A stretch of DNA of 64,000 nt from Cyclobacterium marinum DSM 745 (GCF_000222485.1 NC_015914.1:3048501-3112500); one strand, 5' to 3'; shown: positions 36,246 through 46,013, numbered from the stretch's first letter. Made by a program: numbers and translations. The notes: generated by a model not told the origin, from the sequence alone.

Positions 36246-37751
36246 ATGAAAAAAGAAGAGGTTTTCTTTACAATTAATGATGCGACAATTCAGTCGTTTG
36301 GAAAGACGGTATTTAAAGGGCTAAGTTTTACCGTTGAAAATGGAGAGTCTTGGGCCATTATTGGGCAGTCCGGGAAAGAACGCACATTGTTTTTAGAGAC
36401 TATATTAGGAAGGACAAGTTTAGTGGATGGTAGAATAAGCTGGCCTTTTGCTAGGGAATACCAAGAAAGACAACGCAAGCTTGGTTTGATCAACAGTTAT
36501 AGAGATTTGATTGCCTTGGTGTCTCAGAAATACACCTTTAGAAATAAATCTAGCCAACAAAACTTTTATTACCAGCAACGGTTCAATAGTGCTGAATCTG
36601 AAGATACAGCCACGGTAGATGCGTTCTTGAGAAGTGTTGAAATTAAAAGAAAAGGCCTTTGGGATATAGCTGAAGTTGTTCATTTATTTGGGCTGGAGAA
36701 ATTAAGAAATAAATCACTAATCAAACTTTCTAACGGGGAAACCAGAAAATTGGCGATGGCAGAAGCATTGATGAAAAACCCGAAGCTCCTGTTAATTGAC
36801 ATGCCATTGGTAGGTTTAGATGCACAGACAAGGGAGCGTTTTGAGGGGATACTCATGGCCATACAAGAATCAGGAATTCAGATCATCATGACCTCATCTG
36901 CCAACGAGGTACCTTTATCTGTTGACAAAATTGCTTGGATAGGTGGAGGAAGGCTATCAATTGTTGATGATAGAGATAGTCTTATACCATTAGAAAACGA
37001 GAGCAATTCTCAATTTTATCTTAAACCTGAAGTTTTTCAAGGGTTGCTAAAGAGGAATTCCCTTGCTAATTCAACTCGAGTGATCATAAATATGCATGAT
37101 GTCACTGTCAAATACGGAGATAAAAAATTGCTTGACAATGTTTCATGGAAAGTTTTACCCGGAGAGAAATGGCTTATAAAAGGGCATAATGGGGCAGGGA
37201 AATCAACGCTTATCAGTTTGGTGCTTGGAGAAAATCCTCAAGCATATGCCAATGACATTGTGCTTTTTGATAAAAAAAGAGGTACCGGTGAAAGCATTTG
37301 GGATATCAAACGGCCCATAGGTTTTGTGTCGGCGGAGTTGGCAAGGTACTTTCCTGTAAACCAAACTTGTAAAAAAGTGGTGGCCTCTGGTTTATTTGAT
37401 ACCATGGGTTTGTTTAAAAAATTAAATAAAGACCAGGAAATATTGGTAAATCGGTGGATGGAGGCTTTTCAGCTTTCCCATTTAAGTGAGCTTAGGTTAA
37501 CCCAAATTAGCCTGGAAGAGCAACGTTTCTGTCTCTTGGCTAGAGCAATGATCAAGTCACCAACACTACTGGTTTTAGATGAAGCTTCTCAAGGAATGGA
37601 TGAAGAACAAAGAAATAGGTTCAAGGCTACCATAGAATATTTTTGTGATGAAACAGACTTGACCATGTTGTTTATAAGTCATTATGAAGAGGATATTCCA
37701 AAAAATATTAATAAAACAATTGAGCTAGCCTTAGGAAAAACGATTCAATAA
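36246..37751 (+). CDS. ModF/PhrA-like tandem ABC ATPase with one degenerate nucleotide site
   Basis: 501 residues, two ABC ATPase domains in one chain, no membrane segments. NBD1 (about 1-240): Walker A is GQSGKERT (residues 40-47), where the invariant Gly-Lys is Glu-Arg; signature LSNGE (161-165) is good; Walker B LLLIDMP has Met (186) in place of the catalytic Glu. NBD2 (about 275-500): Walker A GHNGAGKS (313-320) and Walker B LLVLDEAS (Glu 446) are canonical, but its signature reads ISLEE (421-425). Thus the two canonical halves combine into one working site and the two degenerate halves into the other. The start is ATG 36246 (a TTG at 36189 is in frame). A molybdate link is inferred from ModF similarity and the nearby MOSC gene. 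Confidence 0.83.
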   Translation: MKKEEVFFTINDATIQSFGKTVFKGLSFTVENGESWAIIGQSGKERTLFLETILGRTSLVDGRISWPFAREYQERQRKLGLINSYRDLIALVSQKYTFRNKSSQQNFYYQQRFNSAESEDTATVDAFLRSVEIKRKGLWDIAEVVHLFGLEKLRNKSLIKLSNGETRKLAMAEALMKNPKLLLIDMPLVGLDAQTRERFEGILMAIQESGIQIIMTSSANEVPLSVDKIAWIGGGRLSIVDDRDSLIPLENESNSQFYLKPEVFQGLLKRNSLANSTRVIINMHDVTVKYGDKKLLDNVSWKVLPGEKWLIKGHNGAGKSTLISLVLGENPQAYANDIVLFDKKRGTGESIWDIKRPIGFVSAELARYFPVNQTCKKVVASGLFDTMGLFKKLNKDQEILVNRWMEAFQLSHLSELRLTQISLEEQRFCLLARAMIKSPTLLVLDEASQGMDEEQRNRFKATIEYFCDETDLTMLFISHYEEDIPKNINKTIELALGKTIQ

Positions 37752-37757
37752 AATATC

Positions 37758-38087
37758 ATGACCATAGAAGAAGCACAGCAAAAAGTAGATGAATGGATAA
37801 AGACTACAGGGGTTCGTTATTTCAGTGAATTAACAAATATGGCCATTTTGACCGAGGAGGTGGGAGAGGTGGCAAGGGTCATTTCCCGAAAATATGGTGA
37901 ACAATCATTTAAGGAAAGTGACAAAGATGTAGACTTGGGAGATGAAATGGCCGATGTTTTATGGGTTTTGCTCTGTTTAGCCAACCAAACGGGTGTGGAC
38001 CTGACAAAGGCTTTTGAGAAAAATTTTGAAAAAAAGAATACCCGGGACATAGACAGGCATAAAAACAATGACAAGCTTAAATCATAG
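37758..38087 (+). CDS. MazG-like nucleotide pyrophosphohydrolase
   Basis: 109 residues. The all-alpha NTP-PPase signature is visible: ILTEEVGEVARVISRKYGEQ (E-x-x-E pair) and DVDLGDEMADVLWVLLCLANQTGVDL (E-x-x-D metal ligands). Members hydrolyse (d)NTPs to NMPs and PPi, cleaning the nucleotide pool. It starts 6 bases after the ABC ATPase stop, the last gene of the coupled run, and converges with the MOSC gene. Confidence 0.9.
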   Translation: MTIEEAQQKVDEWIKTTGVRYFSELTNMAILTEEVGEVARVISRKYGEQSFKESDKDVDLGDEMADVLWVLLCLANQTGVDLTKAFEKNFEKKNTRDIDRHKNNDKLKS

Positions 38088-38119
38088 CAATGGTCAAGAA
38101 ATTTGCACGATGGAACCAC

Positions 38120-38914
38120 TTACAAAGCCTTTACTTCATCACCTACGGAAATTTTTCCGTTATTTAATGCGATTAGGTTTTGTCCAAAAAGGATTTTCCC
38201 ATCGACCTTCCTGTATTTTGCCAATGTCTTCAATGGTTCTTTACCTTTTGTGGCGGTGTCTTGATCGATTGTAGTCATCACACATCTTGCGCAGGGTTTG
38301 GTGACCTGGAAAAACACTTCGCCAATTTGGATTTTATCCCACGAATCTTCTAGGAAAGGTTTGTCTCCTGTAAATACAATATTGGGTCGAAACCTATTCA
38401 TGGGTACTGGAATCTCCATGCGATCATTTAAATCTTCTAATGAGGCCTCTCCGATGATTAGATAGGGCATACTGTCTGCAAAGCTGACGTATTCATTGTT
38501 TACTTTATATTTATTTTCAATAAACCTCTTATTACTCAGGTCCATTTTTAATAATTGGCAACTTATTTTAAGCTGTGCGGAAAACCAAGTGTCGGCTTCG
38601 GATGACACATGTAAAGCTTCAATAGGGTCATTCCAGACTTGGCTTTTAATTATTTTACCGGAGCTTTGACTGTAAGGAATTTCTATTCCGTTTTGCGGAT
38701 TAGATTGATGGTAAACATATAGGCTGTTTTCTCGAATTTCTGTATAAAACAATGCCATTTCGGGCATGGTTCGTTGGGTAAGGAATTTCCCGTTTTCATC
38801 CACCAGCATCCAATTTCTGTCAAATTGGAAACCTGAAGTTTCTACAATGGCATCTGTAAAATTTATTCCTCCTAGGGATTTGATGGGGAAGATGTTGATT
38901 TGAGAGACTTTCAT
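38120..38914 (-). CDS. MOSC domain-containing protein with N-terminal beta barrel
   Basis: 264 residues. The N-terminal MOSC_N barrel (KVSQINIFPIKSLGGINFTDAIV, FDRNWMLVDENGKFLTQRTMP) precedes the MOSC domain, which carries the Mo-cofactor-binding segment MNRFRPNIVFTGDKPFLEDSWD and the conserved cysteines in VTKPCARCVMTTID. Such proteins (YcbX/mARC-like) reduce N-hydroxylated compounds or carry molybdenum cofactor; here without a ferredoxin domain, so an external electron donor would be needed. The gene neighbours a ModF-like ABC ATPase, converging on it via mazG. Confidence 0.88.
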   Translation of the reverse strand: MKVSQINIFPIKSLGGINFTDAIVETSGFQFDRNWMLVDENGKFLTQRTMPEMALFYTEIRENSLYVYHQSNPQNGIEIPYSQSSGKIIKSQVWNDPIEALHVSSEADTWFSAQLKISCQLLKMDLSNKRFIENKYKVNNEYVSFADSMPYLIIGEASLEDLNDRMEIPVPMNRFRPNIVFTGDKPFLEDSWDKIQIGEVFFQVTKPCARCVMTTIDQDTATKGKEPLKTLAKYRKVDGKILFGQNLIALNNGKISVGDEVKAL

Positions 38915-39067
38915 TCTAAATAATTGATTGACTTATCTTGTAAATATCGACTTCTTTTGCGGTAAAACGATGAGAAATATTGACATTTTTAGAGTTAACC
39001 TGTCACGATTTATGACAATGTGGCATTAATTTTTTGAATATTTCACTTGGCACATTGGTTGTTAGAA

Positions 39068-39075
39068 TAGTTTTG
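39068..39075 (+). promoter_or_regulatory. -7 promoter element of dnaK
   Basis: TAGTTTTG is an exact TAnnTTTG match 34 bases before the ATG. No CIRCE inverted repeat is visible in 38915-39109, so an HrcA operator is not supported. Confidence 0.55.
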
Positions 39076-39109
39076 TGTTTAAAACGAAAACGACAAAATA
39101 TATATAATT

Positions 39110-41029
39110 ATGGGAAAAATTATCGGTATTGATTTGGGTACCACCAACTCATGTGTCGCTGTAATGGAAGGGAATGAGCCTGTTGTCATTCAGAACAGTG
39201 AAGGAAGAAGGACCACACCTTCAATAGTGGCATTTTTGGACAATGGAAATGGAGAGAGAAAGGTTGGAGATCCGGCTAAACGTCAAGCGATTACCAATCC
39301 TGCAAATACAATTTCTTCTGTTAAGAGATTTATGGGAAAGAAATTTTCTGAAATTTCTGAAGATAAAAAACATGCTTCTTATAAAGTAGAAAAAGGACCT
39401 AATGACACTGTAGCAGTTAAAATTGGTGACAGGTCCTACACTGCGCAGGAGCTTTCGGCAATGATTTTACAAAAAATGAAATCTACTGCTGAAGATTTCT
39501 TGGGTCAGGAGGTTTCAGAAGCGGTAATTACTGTTCCTGCTTACTTTAATGATTCTGAGAGACAAGCAACCAAAGAGGCGGGTCAAATTGCCGGGCTTGA
39601 TGTGAAGCGTATCATCAACGAACCTACCGCAGCAGCCCTTGCTTATGGGCTTGACAAGAAAAATGCCGACATGAAGATTGCTGTGTTCGATCTTGGTGGA
39701 GGTACTTTTGATATCTCTGTGTTAGAACTAGGTGATGGTGTATTTGAAGTTAAATCTACTAACGGTGATGTTCACCTTGGGGGCGATGACTTTGACCAAG
39801 TAATCATTGATTGGCTAGCAGCGGAGTTTAAAGCTGAAGAAGATATTGATCTTAAAAATGATCCAATGGCCCTTCAGCGATTAAAAGAAGCGGCTGAGAA
39901 GGCTAAAATTGAACTTTCTAGTTCTTCTGCTACAGAAATTAACTTGCCTTACATTACAGCCACACAGACAGGGCCTAAGCACTTGGTTAGAAGTCTTTCG
40001 AGAGCGAAATTCGAGCAACTTTCAGATAGTCTTGTGAAAAGATCTATGGAGCCTGTTCGAAAAGCAATGGCCGATGCTTCCTTGTCTCCATCTGATATTG
40101 ATGAAGTTATACTTGTTGGAGGGTCAACTCGAATCCCTAAAATTCAAGAGGAAGTAGAGAAGTATTTTGGTAAAAAACCTTCAAAAGGTGTAAACCCTGA
40201 TGAGGTTGTTGCTATAGGTGCTGCCATCCAAGGAGGTGTGCTTACCGGTGAAGTCAAAGATGTATTGTTACTTGATGTAACACCACTGTCATTGGGTATT
40301 GAAACCATGGGAGGAGTGTTCACCAAGTTAATTGAATCTAACTCCACCATACCTACCAAAAAATCTGAAGTATTCTCAACAGCTGCAGACAATCAGCCTG
40401 CGGTAGATATTCATGTACTTCAGGGGGAAAGGTCAATGGCTAAAGATAACAGGACTATCGGTAGGTTCCAGTTGTCTGATATACCACCATCCCCAAGAGG
40501 AGTTCCTCAAATTGAGGTGACATTTGATATAGATGCCAATGGTATCCTTAATGTTTCTGCCAAAGACAAAGGCACTGGTAAGGAGCAAAAAATTAAAATT
40601 GAAGCATCTTCCGGCTTGACTGAAGAAGAAATCGAAAGAATGAAGAAAGAAGCTGAAGCAAATGCTGCTACAGATAAGGAGGAGAAAGAAAAAATCGATA
40701 AAATCAATCAGGCGGACAGTTTAATTTTTCAGACAGAAAAACAACTGAAAGAATTCGGAGATAAATTGTCTGAAGGAAATAAAACAGCTGTTAACGGAGC
40801 ATTGGAACAATTGAAAGCTGCTCACCAAAGTCAAGATTTAGCGGCTATTGATTCTGGAATGGAAGCCTTGAATACTGCTTGGAGCGCCGCTTCTCAAGAA
40901 ATGTACAGTCAAACTCAAGGTGCTGAAGGAGCTGCCGGTCAGCCGGGACCTGATGCTGCTGCAGATGATGCCGGAGATGGCGTCTCAGATGTGGATTATG
41001 AAGAAGTAAACGAAGAAGATAAGAAATAA
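39110..41029 (+). CDS. dnaK: Molecular chaperone DnaK (Hsp70)
   Basis: 639 residues, normal length. ATPase domain (1-385): [18 protein letters not shown], the phosphate loop [17 protein letters not shown] and [17 protein letters not shown]. Then the linker [13 protein letters not shown], the substrate-binding sandwich and the alpha-helical lid. It ends in the EEVNEEDKK tail that recruits co-chaperones. dnaJ and grpE are not adjacent; dnaK stands alone with its own promoter and terminator, and is followed 263 bases later by a GroES-like gene. Confidence 0.98.
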   Translation: MGKIIGIDLGTTNSCVAVMEGNEPVVIQNSEGRRTTPSIVAFLDNGNGERKVGDPAKRQAITNPANTISSVKRFMGKKFSEISEDKKHASYKVEKGPNDTVAVKIGDRSYTAQELSAMILQKMKSTAEDFLGQEVSEAVITVPAYFNDSERQATKEAGQIAGLDVKRIINEPTAAALAYGLDKKNADMKIAVFDLGGGTFDISVLELGDGVFEVKSTNGDVHLGGDDFDQVIIDWLAAEFKAEEDIDLKNDPMALQRLKEAAEKAKIELSSSSATEINLPYITATQTGPKHLVRSLSRAKFEQLSDSLVKRSMEPVRKAMADASLSPSDIDEVILVGGSTRIPKIQEEVEKYFGKKPSKGVNPDEVVAIGAAIQGGVLTGEVKDVLLLDVTPLSLGIETMGGVFTKLIESNSTIPTKKSEVFSTAADNQPAVDIHVLQGERSMAKDNRTIGRFQLSDIPPSPRGVPQIEVTFDIDANGILNVSAKDKGTGKEQKIKIEASSGLTEEEIERMKKEAEANAATDKEEKEKIDKINQADSLIFQTEKQLKEFGDKLSEGNKTAVNGALEQLKAAHQSQDLAAIDSGMEALNTAWSAASQEMYSQTQGAEGAAGQPGPDAAADDAGDGVSDVDYEEVNEEDKK

Positions 41030-41061
41030 AAAATTTCCATTTCTTTATTTAAATTTCTTGT

Positions 41062-41098
41062 AATGGTGTCCCTGAATGTCAGGGATGCCATTATTTTT
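41062..41098 (+). terminator. Intrinsic terminator after dnaK
   Basis: A 14-bp stem with two G-U pairs (41062-41075 with 41079-41092, very short loop) followed by TTTTT. Confidence 0.8.
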
Positions 41099-41292
41099 AA
41101 AGGGGGTTGATGAATCAATCCTTTTAAATTGAATAGTGAAAGATGAAATCGGAATGTAGGCTAATTCAAATTGACCAAAAATTCTCATTAAGAGATTGGT
41201 TTAATATTGTGAGGCTAATTTTTTTCGTACATCTGCATTATAAAAGTTTTGTGCTTAGCAAAGGTTAAGTCCTAATATAATTTAAAAACGGT

Positions 41293-41667
41293 ATGCAGTT
41301 AACATCTGAAAATAAACTTAAAAATTTGATTATAGTTGGTGATCGGCTACTTATTAAATTGAAGAAGCCCAACCAAAAAACATCAAGTGGACTTTATCTA
41401 CCTCCCGGGGTACAGGAAAAAGAAAAAGTCCAACAAGGGTATATCATTAAGGCTGGTCCGGGATATCCCATTCCATTGCCTGTTGAAAATGATGAGCCAT
41501 GGAAAGATCCAAGTGAGGAAGTAAAATATATCCCTTTACAGGCCAAGGAAGGAGATTTAGCCGTTTTCTTATTGAATGGAGCTTATGAGGTGATGTACGA
41601 AGGAGAAAAGTATTATATCGTTCCTCAAAGTGCAATATTGATGTTGGAACGAGAAGAAGAACTGTGA
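41293..41667 (+). CDS. GroES-like co-chaperonin family protein, extended
   Basis: 124 residues, longer than the usual 95 of GroES. The Cpn10 barrel is clear: LIIVGDRLLIKLKKPNQKTSSGLYLPPGVQEKEKVQQGYIIKAGPG and GDLAVFLLNGAYEVMYEGEKYYIVPQSAILMLE. Between them an extra segment (YPIPLPVENDEPWKDPSEEV) replaces the roof/loop region, and the mobile-loop sequence is SSGLYLP. No groL is near. It is probably a second, paralogous Cpn10-fold protein; whether it caps GroEL is unknown. Confidence 0.82.
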   Translation: MQLTSENKLKNLIIVGDRLLIKLKKPNQKTSSGLYLPPGVQEKEKVQQGYIIKAGPGYPIPLPVENDEPWKDPSEEVKYIPLQAKEGDLAVFLLNGAYEVMYEGEKYYIVPQSAILMLEREEEL

Positions 41668-41693
41668 TTGGAGGTGTAAAAATTTTAAGTATT

Positions 41694-41730
41694 AAAGTGA
41701 GCTTGCTTATTGTAAGTTCACTTTTTTTTT
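41694..41730 (+). terminator. Intrinsic terminator after the GroES-like gene
   Basis: An 11-bp stem with one G-U pair (41694-41704 with 41714-41724), loop 9, then a run of nine T from 41722. The rest of the AT-rich gap (41731-42023) shows no further feature. Confidence 0.8.
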
Positions 41731-42023
41731 AACAATTGAAGCCAATATTGAGTTTTATTAATTAAAGAGATATTAATAGAAATTATTTTCTGGTTTCATC
41801 GTTGTGTTCATTGATTGTTTTTATGTATTTTGTTTTTTATTTTGAGTTTTGCATATAAATAATTAATTTTATTGTGTTTTAAACTAGATTTATTGTAGTT
41901 TAATTAGGTGGTTGTCAGGGGGTGGCAATTTTATTTAAATCGAATCTTGATCACCAAAGTTTCAGGTGGCTATTGTTTATTTTGGCTTTAATAATAGTTT
42001 TTTTCAGAATTTAAAAATAGAAA

Positions 42024-44630
42024 ATGATTATTTCATCTTCTTTGGAAAGTATTAAAAGTACTGAGTTGTTTAATTTTTTGCAAGCCCATTTCAGTGAAGG
42101 CATGCTTGTTCTTGAAAAAAAAGAGCAGTGGTTTTGTGAATGCGATGATTCCATGATAGACACCCTTGGGTTTTCAACCCTTGGTAAATCTTTTCCCGGT
42201 CTATTTGATTTGATGAGAAATGCTGATAAATCTGCCTTTATAGATTTCTTGGAAAGGGGAATCCAGGCAAAGCCGGGAGAGATACTTAGTAATAGATTAG
42301 TAGTTCAATCGGCACAAGGGAGATTATTGACTTTGAAATTAAGTGGCTTTGTTACAAAAAGTTCTGAAAACGAAAAATCAATTAGGTTAATCTTTTTTGT
42401 GGAGGATCAAACAGAGAGAATCGATAGAGAGAACTTTCATCACCAGTGCAATCTTACTTCAGGAATAGGGTATTGAAGTATCAATTTTGAAAAAAACAAA
42501 CCTGAATGGAGTGAAGTAACCCGGTTGATTCATGAAGTCCCAGAGGACTTTGAGCCTACCATGGAAGGAGCAATAGAATTTTATAAGGAAGGGTGGAGTA
42601 GGGAGGTCATACGTAAGGCTTTTAACAAAACTATTGAGACAGGAGAACCCTTTGAGCTTGATTTAATAATTGTTACCCATACAAAAAAAGAAAAATGGGT
42701 GAGGGCTATTGGACAAGCAGAATATGTCGACGGAAAGGTTGTCAGAGTATATGGCACTTTTCAAGATATCCATAGTAGAAAAATTGCCCAATTGAAATGG
42801 GAAGAAGAACAAAACAAATTTAAATATGCCATTCAAGGTACAAATCTTGGGACTTGGGAGTGGGATATAGAATCAGGAGCCACCATATTTAGTGAGAGAT
42901 GGGCTGAAATCCTCGGTTATAAGTTGAGCGAATTGGAGCCTATTGATTTTCAAACTTGGGTGGATCTTATGGATCCTGATGATTTAAAAGTGGCCAATTC
43001 AAAATTAAAAAGCTGTTTTGAAGGGGAGTCGGAGTTTTATGACTGCGAGTTTAGGATGACTCATAAGGATGGCTCCAAGAAGTGGATCCATGCCAGGGGA
43101 AAAGTAATAACTTGGACAGAAAATGGGGCTCCTAAATTAATGTTTGGTACTCATCAAGATATCAACCATTCCAAAACCAAAGTTCAGGAGCAGGCAATTT
43201 TAATCTCTCAGGCCCCATTGGCCATAGCCATGTTCGACAGGGAAATGAGGTATCTTGCTGTGTCCTCAAAGTGGTTATTAGATTATAATTTAGGCGATCG
43301 ATCTGTAATAGGTAAATACCATTACAATATTTTTCCGGAGATAGATAATTTTTGGAAAGAAATCCATAAAGAGTGCTTGGGAGGGGCTTCCAGATCAAGT
43401 AAGGAGGATAAGTTTATAAGAAAGGATGGTACGATTCAGTGGCTCAAATGGGAAGTTAAACCCTGGTATGAGGAGACAGGTGCTATTGGAGGCGTCATTA
43501 TGTACACTGAAGATTTGACCGAACATAAACTTGTAGCAGAGAAATTAAATATTTCGCTTGATGCCTTTCAAAGAAATTTTGAGAATGCAGGTATTGGTAT
43601 GGCGATAGTTTCTCAGGAAGGGAAATGGCTCAATGTAAATGACAAAATTTGTCAAATGTTGGGTTATGAGAAAGATGAATTTAGAGGATTGACATTTCAG
43701 GAACTTACCCATTCGGATGATTTGGCAACAGACCTAGAGTATCTAAAAGATATCGTTGCAGGAAAACGTCAAACCTATCAAATTGAAAAAAGATACATCC
43801 ATAAACAAGGATATGAGGTCTCCGCAATATTGGCAGTTTCTGTGGTAAGAGACTCAAAAAACACGATTTTATACTTTATATCTCAACTTATTGATATTTC
43901 TGCTGTTAAGCACGCAGAAAATCAAGTGTCTAAATTATTGAAAATGACTCAAAAACAGAATGAGCGTTTGAGAAATTTTGCACATATAGTTTCTCATAAT
44001 TTACGTTCTCATTCTTCAGGGATGAACATGTTACTAGAGTTACTAGAATTTGAACACCCTGATTTGTTTAAGATGGAAATCATGACTTTGCTGAAAAAGG
44101 GTGCAGTAAATCTTACAGGGACGATTGAACACCTGACCGAAATTGTAAATATCAATTTAAATGAGTCTGCAAAGAAAGAACGTGTGGATCTAACCAAAAT
44201 TATTAGCAAAACAATAGAAAGTGTTTATCCTATTGCACAGAAAGAGGCGGTTGAGTTAATCTGTGAAGTCCCTCCGGAAACTTTTGTGGTTGGTATTTCT
44301 GCTTATGTTGAAAGTATTGTGTTAAACTTTATAACGAACGGTATTAAATATAAGTCACCTGAGAGAGATAGTTATTTGAAGATTCTTGTTGAGCCCCATG
44401 AGGACGACACTATTGGGCTTCGATTTGAAGACAACGGTTTGGGGATTGATCTTGAAAAAAATGGAGAGTCTTTGTTTGGAATGTATAAGACCTTTCACAG
44501 ACATAAAGACTCAAGGGGGATAGGTTTGTTTATCACTAAAAACCAAATTGAAAGTATCGGAGGGAGTGTTGAGGTAGAAAGTCAAGAAGGTGTGGGCACT
44601 ACATTTAGTGTGTTTTTACAGAAAGAATAG
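42024..44630 (+). pseudogene. Multi-PAS sensor histidine kinase, interrupted by in-frame TGA
   Basis: The frame from ATG 42024 meets TGA at codon 151 (42474-42476) and then stays open, in the same frame, to 44630. Around the stop it reads SGIGY-stop-SINFEKNKPEWSEV, and PAS domains of this kind typically read G-Y-W at that point, so the TGA replaces an expected Trp. If joined, the 868-codon chain has about five PAS units (around 1-140, 145-250, 260-375, 380-490, 500-620). A HisKA-like dimerisation helix (NFAHIVSHNLRSHSSGMNML, phospho-His) and an HATPase_c domain (NFITNGIKYK, EDNGLGID, SRGIGLFITKNQ) follow. No membrane segment, so cytosolic. Re-initiation downstream (e.g. TTG 42525) would give a kinase missing the first PAS. 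No response regulator is adjacent. Confidence 0.8.
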
Positions 44631-44668
44631 GTTCTATTTTTATATTGTGGGTTGAGATGGTAAACATT

Positions 44669-44706
44669 AAAAAAGCCATGGTGAAATTTTCCACCATGGC
44701 TTTTTT
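44669..44706. terminator. Bidirectional terminator between the kinase and the porin gene
   Basis: A perfect 15-bp stem (44669-44683 with 44692-44706) with an A-run on the left and a T-run on the right arm, so it can end transcripts arriving from both converging genes. Confidence 0.88.
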
Positions 44707-44726
44707 AATATTATTAGGATATGAAT

Positions 44727-45896
44727 TTAGAATGAGAATACGCCTGCCACCAAGAATGAAGCTAAATTTTTGGAGCTTTGGTAATCATTGTTGATAAAGA
44801 AGTTGTCAGACATCATGTCTAGTCTAGTTTCTGGAATAATGGTAAAGTTATCAGAGATTTTGATGTTTCCGGATAGGGTGCCTGCCACAACTCTGCCATC
44901 ACCAACACCATTTAAACCAACTACCCCATCCAGTCCGTCATTGAATACTTTGAAGTATTCTCCTCTAGCTCCAATAGAAAATTTATCAGAGGTAGCGAAT
45001 TGAAGGTATCCGGCAACACCATAGAAACCATAACCATCTCCTGTGGCATCTTGAATAGAAGAACCGTTATACATTTGTCCGGCAGCAGTAGTATTATAAG
45101 TGGTGTTTAGTCCTATATACATAGATTCAGTTACATCATATCCGGCTGTAAGGTCAATTTGGAAGGTGTTTCCCATAGAGCTAGGGCCGAAAGCTGACAT
45201 AGTATTCATGTCTAATTTGCCATCTTGGTCTCCATACAATAGGTTTAAATAAGTTCCTCCTGCGTCTGTAGTGTAAGCCAGTTGCCCCCCTAAAGTATAT
45301 GATCCATTAAAGTTAAACTCTGTCATATCAGTTGGGTTCATTATAGCAGCCATAAAAGACCAATTGTCTGAGAGTTGAAAATCTGCTTTAAGACCGGTGT
45401 GTGAGAACGGACCATATGAAAACATGTAAGATGTAGAATAATTGAAGTTTCCTGTTGGTGAAATAACCTCGTAACCCAAATACGTGTTAAAGTTACCCAT
45501 GGTGAGTGTTACTACATCACTTACATTGTAATACATGTACAGTTGGTTTACAATCTGAGAACTACCAGCCATACCTCCGGTATACATCGGAGAACCAAAA
45601 ACGGCATCTTCGCCTCTTGGGCCAAATACCAAATCGGCTACAAACCCTACTTTTTCACCCTCATAAGTAGCAATTACATTGGCCATACCTAGTGCAAAGC
45701 CCGGAAGGTTTGCAAATGAAGTAGCAGGTGCTTGTGCAGCATCTCCCTTGTTGGGAGCATTAAGATTGCTTCTGAAATAAGCGTCAACAGATCCTGAAAG
45801 TGAAAATTTTGATGGTGTTTCTTGTTCCTCCTGAGCAAGAATAAATGTTACAGGAACTAAAAAAAGTACTGTTAAAATAGTAAATAATTTTTTCAT
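44727..45896 (-). CDS. Outer-membrane beta-barrel porin-like protein (BBP2-like) next to amt
   Basis: 389 residues from the ATG at 45896 (the open frame extends to 45989, but the signal peptide LFTILTVLFLVPVTFILAQ follows this Met). The mature chain is a porin-like barrel with many amphipathic strands (FSLSGSVDAYFRSNLN, QIVNQLYMYYNVSDVVTLTMG, YLQFATSDKFSIGARGEYFKV) and ends VAGVFSF with a C-terminal Phe. It lies 117 bases downstream of amt on the same strand; a porin paired with an ammonium transporter is a recurring Bacteroidota arrangement. A role in small nitrogen-compound uptake is inferred. Confidence 0.82.
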   Translation of the reverse strand: MKKLFTILTVLFLVPVTFILAQEEQETPSKFSLSGSVDAYFRSNLNAPNKGDAAQAPATSFANLPGFALGMANVIATYEGEKVGFVADLVFGPRGEDAVFGSPMYTGGMAGSSQIVNQLYMYYNVSDVVTLTMGNFNTYLGYEVISPTGNFNYSTSYMFSYGPFSHTGLKADFQLSDNWSFMAAIMNPTDMTEFNFNGSYTLGGQLAYTTDAGGTYLNLLYGDQDGKLDMNTMSAFGPSSMGNTFQIDLTAGYDVTESMYIGLNTTYNTTAAGQMYNGSSIQDATGDGYGFYGVAGYLQFATSDKFSIGARGEYFKVFNDGLDGVVGLNGVGDGRVVAGTLSGNIKISDNFTIIPETRLDMMSDNFFINNDYQSSKNLASFLVAGVFSF

Positions 45897-45936
45897 CTTG
45901 TTTTTGATTAAATTTGGGAAATGGGAAAGTTTTGTA

Positions 45937-45980
45937 AGGATCCTGCCAGATTGATGTTTTGAAAAAATTGACAGGATCCT
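45937..45980 (-). other. Hairpin in the amt-porin intergenic region
   Basis: Nine-bp perfect inverted repeat (45937-45945 with 45972-45980, each containing the palindrome GGATCC) without a following T tract. It could stabilise or process the amt-porin mRNA or act as a protein site; no strong evidence for either. Confidence 0.4.
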
Positions 45981-46013
45981 AAAGTTCAATGCTCTTATTT
46001 ATGATTTTATGAA

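Noticed and set aside
39048..39062. Sigma-54-like string TGGCAC-N5-TTGT upstream of dnaK
   Set aside because: The -12 element should read GC but has GT, and an exact -7 housekeeping box follows immediately. A chance match is more likely.
38915..39109. CIRCE/HrcA operator before dnaK
   Set aside because: No 9-bp inverted repeat with a 9-base spacer of the CIRCE type is present.
7442..42476. Change of genetic code (TGA = Trp)
   Set aside because: Many intact genes in the window end in TGA at the expected family length, cysE even with TGA-TAA, so TGA is a functional stop codon here.
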